The translations under genes and the position numbers were made by a program. 17,461 nt of DNA, from positions 1 through 17,461 of the forward strand of contig DKYT01000032.1 of the NCBI GenBank assembly GCA_002492465.1, given 5' to 3'. Numbering within the stretch: the stretch's first letter is position 1; each line of letters begins with the position of its first letter. Shown here in pieces: positions 12,830 to 17,461 of the stretch. The notes under the pieces are model-generated. The model had not been told where the DNA came from and searched no databases. It was given only the letters and a program-made list of their open reading frames with translations. The DNA is from Lachnospiraceae bacterium UBA7093. GTDB lineage: Bacteria; Bacillota; Clostridia; Lachnospirales; Lachnospiraceae.

Positions 12830-14146
12830 CTATAAAGTGGAGCGCAGGTGCTTTTGTAAAAGAAACAGGGCGGCAACGTTGGGAATCACCATAAAGGCAT
12901 TGATCAGATCTGTGCATTCCCACACCAGATTAAGAGGAAGCACTGCGCCTACATAAATCATAACAATATAGGCAATTTTGTAAAAGGAAATTCCCTTGTT
13001 CCCAGTAAGGTAGCGGTAAGCCTGCTCCCCCAGATAGGACCAGCCGATCAGGGTGGTAATGGCGAACGCCACCAGGGCAAGAGACAAAAAAACGTTCCCA
13101 AATACCGGAAGATAGGAAAACGCCGCGTCGGTAAGCCCTGCCTCGTTTACACCCGCAAGGGAGTCCGGATGGAGAAGCATGTTTGTGACAATCACCAGAC
13201 CGCTTAAAAGACACATTACCACCGTATCCCAGAATACGGCTGTCATGGATACATATGCCTGGTGCGCCGGATTGGGGGTTTCTGATGCGGCTGCGGCTAT
13301 GGCGGCGGTTCCAATACCCGCTTCGTTGGTGAAAAGCCCTCTGGCAATGCCGTATCGTGCCGTCAGTATCAAGGAAGAGCCGGCTGCGCCGCCCAGCGCC
13401 GCCCTGGGCGCCAGGGCGTGGGTAAGGATCAGACGAATGGCGGGAAGAAGCGCCTGTCGGTTTAAGACCAGCAGAAGAACGCAGCTTGCCGTGTAAAGAA
13501 TTCCCAGAAAGGGAACGATCTTTACACATACGTTGCCGATAGAACGGATGCCGCCTACAATTACCAGCCCTGCCGTCAGGGCGGCAAGAAAACCGGCAAC
13601 ATGAGGGTTTAAGCCGAAGCTTAAGGAGGTGGTTTGGGTGATGGAATTGGATTGGGTGGTACAGCCTACGCCGAACGCGGCAATGAGGGTAAGGAATCCG
13701 TAAAATTTCCCCACAGATTTCTTATGTAAACCATTTTCCCACACATACATAGGTCCTCCCTGATAAGCGCCGTTTTTGTCCCGGCTGCGAAAACGCACGC
13801 TCAGGAAACATTCCGCATATGCAGTTGCCATTCCCAGAATCCCTGTGATCCAGCACCAGAAAATAGCGCCGGGTCCTCCTAAGGCAACGGCGGTGGAAAC
13901 GCCGATGATGTTGCCGGTTCCCAGAGTTGCCGCCAGGGTAGTGGAGAGGGTGGCGAAAACAGAAAGATTTTTCCCTTCTTTGTCCGAAGAGGGAGTTACG
14001 GAAAGTTTAATTGCTTTCAAAATATTTTTCTGCGGGAAGTGTAATTTCATGGTAAAATAAAGATGCGTACCCATTAACAGGAATAAAAGGGGACCGCTCC
14101 ACAAAAACTGATTGGTAGATTGGATTAAATTCAAAATCGACTGCAT
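12830..14146 (-). CDS. AGCS-family sodium:alanine/glycine symporter
   Basis: This 438-residue membrane protein imports alanine, glycine or related amino acids with sodium. Family signatures in order: LAATLGTGNIIGVSTAVALGGPG near residues 73-95, AYQGGPMYVWENGL near 127-140, and RGLFTNEAGIGTAAIAAAA near 268-286. (Cited as GTGNIIGVS, GGPMYV and NEAGIGTA.) About 11 hydrophobic helices are visible. Two ATGs are adjacent at 14149 and 14146. AGGA at 14154-14151 is better spaced for 14146. A 13-bp palindrome lies just upstream of that ribosome site. It is divergent from the DUF3810 gene. AGCS proteins usually run 440-480 residues, so this one is compact but complete. Confidence 0.92.
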   Translation of the reverse strand: MQSILNLIQSTNQFLWSGPLLFLLMGTHLYFTMKLHFPQKNILKAIKLSVTPSSDKEGKNLSVFATLSTTLAATLGTGNIIGVSTAVALGGPGAIFWCWITGILGMATAYAECFLSVRFRSRDKNGAYQGGPMYVWENGLHKKSVGKFYGFLTLIAAFGVGCTTQSNSITQTTSLSFGLNPHVAGFLAALTAGLVIVGGIRSIGNVCVKIVPFLGILYTASCVLLLVLNRQALLPAIRLILTHALAPRAALGGAAGSSLILTARYGIARGLFTNEAGIGTAAIAAAASETPNPAHQAYVSMTAVFWDTVVMCLLSGLVIVTNMLLHPDSLAGVNEAGLTDAAFSYLPVFGNVFLSLALVAFAITTLIGWSYLGEQAYRYLTGNKGISFYKIAYIVMIYVGAVLPLNLVWECTDLINAFMVIPNVAALFLLQKHLRSTL

Positions 14147-14158
14147 CATTTCCTGACC

Positions 14159-14197
14159 AGGCGCAGCGCCTTAGGCTGTCTTACTATTAATATAGTA
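14159..14197. promoter_or_regulatory. Two palindromes in the AGCS/DUF3810 divergent region
   Basis: AGGCGC-A-GCGCCT (14159-14171) and TACTAT-TAAT-ATAGTA (14182-14197) are perfect inverted repeats between the divergent genes. I could not place a convincing -35/-10 pair for either direction, so these are candidate operators or the core of a shared promoter region. Confidence 0.35.
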
Positions 14198-14245
14198 GGC
14201 TTGGGGAAAGGATATGAGTGCTTTTTGAAACCGGGCAGGAAAGGT

Positions 14246-15385
14246 ATGGGATCAGGATTGAAAAAATGGAAGCTTTGGACGCCGGCTGTACTGGCGGCGG
14301 TTTCTGTTTTGATGAATATCATCAGCAGATTCTGCAAACCATTCAGCGATTTTTATGTAAATCATATTTTCCCAATATGGGTGGAAACCTATGGAAGACT
14401 TACAGGTTTATTCCCTTTTTCAGTAGGAGAGTGGATGCTTTATCTTGCCGTATTTATGGTAGCGCTTCTTGCCGGGGGCGGAATTTTATATGCAGCTTTG
14501 AGAAGCAGACTGTCTGAAAAATTGAAAAAGGGGTATAGAAGGTATGCCTTTTTCTGCTATTGGGTGTTTGGAATTGTCTGTATCATTATGATGCTAAACT
14601 GCTTTTTACTGTATCAGGTTTCGCCTGTTTACGTAAGGTTTGACATTGGGGGAAGTGCTGAAAAGGAATATGGCGTAGAAGAGCTTTCGACGCTGAGAGA
14701 TTACGTGGTGCGCCAGGCAAATGACCTAGCGCCGGAGTTTCAAAGGGACGAGCGGGGATATCTGCTCTATGAGAAGGATTTGGAGGAAGAGGCAATCCGG
14801 CAGATGAAGAGACTGGGAGAGGAGTATGCGTGCCTTAGAGGGTATTATCCCAGACCAAAGAAGTTGTTTTTGTCCGGCTTTTACAGTCAGCAGTACATTA
14901 TGGGGTATTATTTTCCGTTTTCCATGGAAGCCAATTATAATCCCCAGATGTATATTACCAATATGCCGGTGACCATGTGTCACGAGCTGTCTCATTTGAA
15001 AGGCTTTATTCTGGAGGATGAAGCAAACTTTATAGGTTATCTTGCCTGTGTGGACGGGGAGGATCCCCTGTTTCGATACAGCGCGTATTTAAGCGTGCTG
15101 GGGTATCTTGACAGAGATTTTATAAAAGCAATTGGAGAGGATGCGGAGGTGTATCTTTCTCATCCCCAGATCAGCGACACAGTAGCAGAAGACAGGATGT
15201 TCTTAAGCAGCGAGGCGTGGGAGCAGGTGGAGAAGAAGGCGGTTCTTCCCACGGAGACGGTGAAGCAGGCAGCGGACACTTTTCTGGATACCACCCTTAC
15301 CTTAAACGGGGTGTCGGACGGAACGGTGAGCTACAGCAGAGTTGTGGATCTCCTTTTACAATATTATGACGGAAAGCTTTATTGA
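14246..15385 (+). CDS. DUF3810-type membrane protein with HExxH metallopeptidase motif
   Basis: This 379-residue protein has three N-terminal membrane helices (about 11-27, 62-84, 104-125) and a large domain of about 250 residues after them. The domain contains CHELSH (His246, Glu247, His250). EDEANF follows with Glu259 nine residues after the second His, a gluzincin-like zinc site. This matches the DUF3810 family, whose members I know only as predicted zinc peptidases. The substrate is unknown. The frame is open from TTG 14201, but that start lacks a ribosome site. AGGA is 5 nt before ATG 14246, so I use the latter. The DUF2974 hydrolase gene starts 22 nt after its stop, so the two form an operon. 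Confidence 0.83.
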   Translation: MGSGLKKWKLWTPAVLAAVSVLMNIISRFCKPFSDFYVNHIFPIWVETYGRLTGLFPFSVGEWMLYLAVFMVALLAGGGILYAALRSRLSEKLKKGYRRYAFFCYWVFGIVCIIMMLNCFLLYQVSPVYVRFDIGGSAEKEYGVEELSTLRDYVVRQANDLAPEFQRDERGYLLYEKDLEEEAIRQMKRLGEEYACLRGYYPRPKKLFLSGFYSQQYIMGYYFPFSMEANYNPQMYITNMPVTMCHELSHLKGFILEDEANFIGYLACVDGEDPLFRYSAYLSVLGYLDRDFIKAIGEDAEVYLSHPQISDTVAEDRMFLSSEAWEQVEKKAVLPTETVKQAADTFLDTTLTLNGVSDGTVSYSRVVDLLLQYYDGKLY

Positions 15386-15407
15386 AAGGGAAAAGAAAGG
15401 CGGACTT

Positions 15408-16526
15408 ATGGATAATATTATAGATTATGTTAAGAAATATGGAAACGAAACCTTCTCGGAGAAACCCTTAAACGAGGTGGACAGTCTGGTTTTATGCCAG
15501 CTGGTTTATCTCCATTATGAGAAATTTGTGCCCGGTGTGGAAAAAAGAAATGTACCGGTGAGTATTCAAAGCATTTATAAAAATCCTGAGAGGGACAGGA
15601 TTCTGGATGATTATTGGTACAGGGAAAATAATAAGGAGCTTTTTGCGGCGGCGGCGGAATCCGTACGGTTTGGCTCCCTGAAAATGAATTATTATGTGAA
15701 TATCATCAATGAGGATCAGGAAACCCAGTTTTCAGCAATGACCTATGTTTTGGAGGACAAAAATGTTTATATTGCCTACCGGGGGACCGACGCTACCATC
15801 GTAGGGTGGAAGGAAGATCTGAATCTTGCCTTTTCCAAGCCTCTTCACAGTCAGCAGCTTGCTGTGGAATATATGGAAAGGGTAGCGGGCTATGTGGCGG
15901 GAGATTTTTATACGGGAGGACATTCCAAGGGGGGAAATCTTGCCGTATATGCGGCGATGAACTGCAACCGGCAGACCAGGGAAAAAATGATAAAGGTCTT
16001 TAATAACGACGGTCCCGGTTTCAGACCGGAAATCCGGGAGCAGGGGAATTACCGGGAAATTGCAGACCGGGTGGCAAAATTTATCCCCCGCTCATCTCTG
16101 GTGGGAATGATCTTGGAAGACCATGGCGATTATGAAATTGTGGAAAGCAGGGGCATAGGGCTGCTTCAGCACAATGCGTATAGCTGGAAAATCGATGGGT
16201 GTTCCTTTGTACGCGCGAAAAATATGACGGCAAGCAAGATCATGCGGGATGCTTCTTTAAATGAATGGATTCTTTCCCTTACGGAGGAGGAAACCCATGC
16301 TTTTGTGGACACACTGTACGAGGTGGTCTCCGCCTCAGAGGCGTCCAATGTATTTGAGTTTGGAGCGGAATGGAAGAAATGCCTGCAGAATATTATTGCG
16401 GCGGCAAAAGGAGTGGACGGCGCCACCAGAAAGGGGATTCAGAAGACGGCGCATGCTTTTTTTGATATTTTGCTGGAAAATATGAAGTCGGGGAATATTG
16501 CCGACTTTTTGCCCCGGCGCAAGTGA
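15408..16526 (+). CDS. DUF2974-type (Mbeg1-like) alpha/beta-hydrolase fold protein
   Basis: This 372-residue protein has no signal peptide or membrane helix. The lipase-like nucleophile elbow GGHSKGGNLAVYAA is near residues 170-183, with Ser173 the predicted nucleophile. It is preceded by a YVLEDKNVYIAYRGTDATIVGWKEDLN segment (cited as YRGTD near 126 and WKEDLN). NNDGPGF follows, typical of class 3 lipase-like and DUF2974 proteins. An Asp and a His for the triad are plausible further on (EDHGDYEIV). The family is predicted to cleave esters or lipids. The substrate is unknown. The frame is open from 15342 inside the upstream gene. AAAGGCGG before ATG 15408 fixes the start. It is cotranscribed with the DUF3810 peptidase. 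Confidence 0.83.
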   Translation: MDNIIDYVKKYGNETFSEKPLNEVDSLVLCQLVYLHYEKFVPGVEKRNVPVSIQSIYKNPERDRILDDYWYRENNKELFAAAAESVRFGSLKMNYYVNIINEDQETQFSAMTYVLEDKNVYIAYRGTDATIVGWKEDLNLAFSKPLHSQQLAVEYMERVAGYVAGDFYTGGHSKGGNLAVYAAMNCNRQTREKMIKVFNNDGPGFRPEIREQGNYREIADRVAKFIPRSSLVGMILEDHGDYEIVESRGIGLLQHNAYSWKIDGCSFVRAKNMTASKIMRDASLNEWILSLTEEETHAFVDTLYEVVSASEASNVFEFGAEWKKCLQNIIAAAKGVDGATRKGIQKTAHAFFDILLENMKSGNIADFLPRRK

Positions 16527-16568
16527 TGACAGCATTGCAAAAAAAATAATAAAAATTGGGTAAAGTGG

Positions 16569-16597
16569 TTGACAGAAAAAGAAAAAAAAGATAAAAT
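16569..16597 (+). promoter_or_regulatory. Promoter of tRNA-Leu
   Basis: TTGACA (16569-16574) and TAAAAT (16592-16597) are 17 bp apart, with a purine-rich, A-tract spacer. The tRNA 5' end lies 12 bp after the -10 box. Confidence 0.8.
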
Positions 16598-16608
16598 ATC
16601 ATTTGTTC

Positions 16609-16692
16609 GCAGGAATGGCGGAATTGGCAGACGCGCACGGTTCAGGTCCGTGTGGTAGCAATACCATGAGAGTTCAAGTCTCTTTTCCTGCA
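16609..16692 (+). tRNA. tRNA-Leu(CAG)
   Basis: GCAGGAA (16609-16615) pairs with TTCCTGC (16685-16691), with discriminator A at 16692. The anticodon stem CACGG/CCGTG encloses TTCAGGT with anticodon CAG at 16643-16645, reading leucine CUG. A long variable arm TGGTA-GCAA-TACCA (16653-16666) confirms a class II tRNA. The T loop TTCAAGT is present. CCA is not encoded. Confidence 0.96.
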
Positions 16693-16696
16693 TGGG

Positions 16697-16725
16697 AAGA
16701 AGCCTTGGAAACAGGGCTTCTTTTT
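16697..16725 (+). terminator. Intrinsic terminator after tRNA-Leu
   Basis: AAGAAGCC (16697-16704) pairs with GGCTTCTT (16715-16722) around a 10-nt loop. The T-run at 16721-16725 overlaps the stem end. It starts 5 nt after the tRNA. Confidence 0.85.
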
Positions 16726-16842
16726 GTTACGATAAGCTGACTCGCGGAGCGTGGCAGCGTTCGTTACGATAAGCCGGCTCGCGGAGCGTGGCAGCGTTCG
16801 TTACGATAAGCCGGCTCGCGGAGCATGGCAGCGTCCGTTACA
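16726..16842 (+). repeat. Three tandem copies of a 37-bp GC-rich palindromic element
   Basis: Units at 16726-16762, 16763-16799 and 16800-16836 each begin GTTACGATAAGC and end GCAGCGTTC or GCGTCC, differing at only two or three bases. A partial fourth start (GTTACAATAA) follows. Each unit can fold around GCTC-GCG-GAGC with flanking GCC/GGC pairs. The array directly abuts the tRNA-Leu terminator and precedes the lipoprotein gene. There are no spacers, so it is not CRISPR. Related single copies lie at 2571-2604 and 9106-9140. Confidence 0.9.
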
Positions 16843-16870
16843 ATAATCTTACATTCTTACGAGGTTATGA

Positions 16871-17344
16871 ATGAGAGCTCTTAAATTATGCAGAATAAAT
16901 ATGAATAAACTGGTTATAGTCCTTATCCTGATGATGTTCTATTTTTTGTGTGGATGCAGCGGTGAAAAAGAGGATCATGGATCGATGCCTGTAGATGACG
17001 CAGATCATGATTATTCAATAAGCGAAGATTCTAACATGGCGGATAACGATGATACTGCGGATGGATGTGAGGAAGAAAAGGATATAGCAAATAGAATCGT
17101 GATAGCTGAGGCGATGGGTATTGATGAGAACAGCAGAAGCATTCGCTTTATATTGAATTGTCTGAATACGATTGGAGCAGGTAAAATTCAAAGCGCAGAG
17201 AGTATTGATTCTGAGGGAGAAAAGGCAATTGATTTGATTGCGGAAGATGGCACAAATTATAGGATTTATTTATCAAGTAGTGGAGGGGTCGAGTCTGTTA
17301 AAAATCTTGATACCAATGAATGGCCAATACGATCTGAAAGGTAA
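16871..17344 (+). CDS. Small acidic lipoprotein of unknown function
   Basis: This 157-residue protein has a basic N-terminus, a hydrophobic stretch (about residues 13-27) and a lipobox-like LCGC with Cys29 as the predicted lipidated residue. It should be attached to the outer face of the cytoplasmic membrane. Residues about 30-70 are very rich in Asp and Glu and look disordered. The rest (about 72-150) could form a small alpha/beta domain ending IDLIAEDGTNYRIYLSSSGGVES (cited as AEDGTNYRIYL). I do not recognise a family. GAGG at 16861-16864 lies 6 nt before ATG 16871. An in-frame ATG at 16901 would also keep the signal peptide. It lies alone between two tRNA genes and is visibly richer in A+T than its neighbours, which may point to later acquisition. 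Confidence 0.75.
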   Translation: MRALKLCRINMNKLVIVLILMMFYFLCGCSGEKEDHGSMPVDDADHDYSISEDSNMADNDDTADGCEEEKDIANRIVIAEAMGIDENSRSIRFILNCLNTIGAGKIQSAESIDSEGEKAIDLIAEDGTNYRIYLSSSGGVESVKNLDTNEWPIRSER

Positions 17345-17380
17345 GTTGATTTGGCAAGTTTTATAATAAAATGAAATAGG

Positions 17381-17408
17381 TTGTATTTTTATTGCAAAGT
17401 GTTATAAT
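17381..17408 (+). promoter_or_regulatory. Promoter of tRNA-Val
   Basis: TTGTAT (17381-17386) and TATAAT (17403-17408) are 16 bp apart. The tRNA 5' end follows 11 bp after the -10 box. Confidence 0.7.
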
Positions 17409-17418
17409 GGTTTTATAT

Positions 17419-17461
17419 GGAAGCATAGCTCAGCCGGGATGAGCGTTCGCCTCACACGCGA
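17419..17461 (+). tRNA. tRNA-Val(CAC), 5' half, cut by the window edge
   Basis: The acceptor 5' strand GGAAGCA (17419-17425) is followed by TA, then a D stem GCTC/GAGC. The anticodon stem TTCGC leads to loop CTCACAC with anticodon CAC at 17453-17455, reading valine GUG. The window ends in the 3' strand of the anticodon stem, so the T arm cannot be checked. Confidence 0.88.

Noticed and set aside
12930..13529. Minus-strand open frame of 199 codons inside the AGCS gene
   Set aside because: It is an alternative phase of the AGCS coding sequence and has no membrane or domain pattern of its own.
16726..16842. Tandem repeats considered as a CRISPR array
   Set aside because: The units are contiguous with no unique spacers, and no cas genes are present.

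Overview
The window looks like a chromosomal segment of an anaerobic, low-to-mid GC Firmicute, most likely a member of the Clostridia in the Lachnospiraceae or near it. The grounds are GGAGG-type ribosome sites on nearly every gene, sigma-A promoters with TTGACA/TATAAT boxes, a bacterial AspRS whose motif 2 reads SPGEFYQLD, AzlCD, AGCS and MATE transporters, and a DUF6033-like protein. The family and taxon calls rest on recognition, not on a search.

Left part (1-3062). The window opens inside the 3' end of a surface protein with a C-terminal membrane anchor. A terminator-like hairpin and a decayed copy of the end of a paralogous gene follow. Next is a compact two-gene unit: an AbrB/SpoVT-fold regulator and, overlapping it by GTGA, a macrolide-type (MGT) glycosyltransferase with an extra C-terminal membrane hairpin. 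A consensus promoter (TTGACA-N17-TATAAT) with a 29-bp dyad over its -10 box drives this unit. A VOC-fold protein lies on the minus strand after it.

Middle part (3189-11509, all +). A lone Hpt phosphotransfer protein, aspS and an EamA-type transporter form one operon. bioY has its own promoter, covered by two tandem BirA-box-like sites. A DUF6033-like protein follows, preceded by a match to a sigma-D/sigma-28 (flagellar) promoter and closed by a strong terminator. Then come azlC-azlD (branched-chain amino acid export) and a chain of three genes: a small unknown protein, birA and a dus gene. The last two joints of this chain are ATGA overlaps. BirA and the bioY promoter sites together make a local biotin ligase, sensor and uptake loop.

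Right part (11493-17461). A MATE efflux protein and an AGCS sodium:amino acid symporter lie on the minus strand. The MATE gene overlaps the 3' end of dus tail to tail. Divergent from AGCS is a pair: a DUF3810-type membrane metallopeptidase and a DUF2974-type alpha/beta hydrolase. tRNA-Leu(CAG), with its own promoter and terminator, comes next. Three tandem copies of a 37-bp element follow, then a small acidic lipoprotein gene and the 5' half of tRNA-Val(CAC) at the right edge.

A short GC-rich palindromic element occurs in five copies: three in tandem near 16.7 kb and single copies near 2.57 kb and 9.11 kb. It is the clearest structure that gene annotation does not explain. No complete new defence or mobile system is visible. 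The most notable signals are regulatory (the sigma-D-like promoter, the paired BirA sites, the AbrB operator) and this dispersed repeat.
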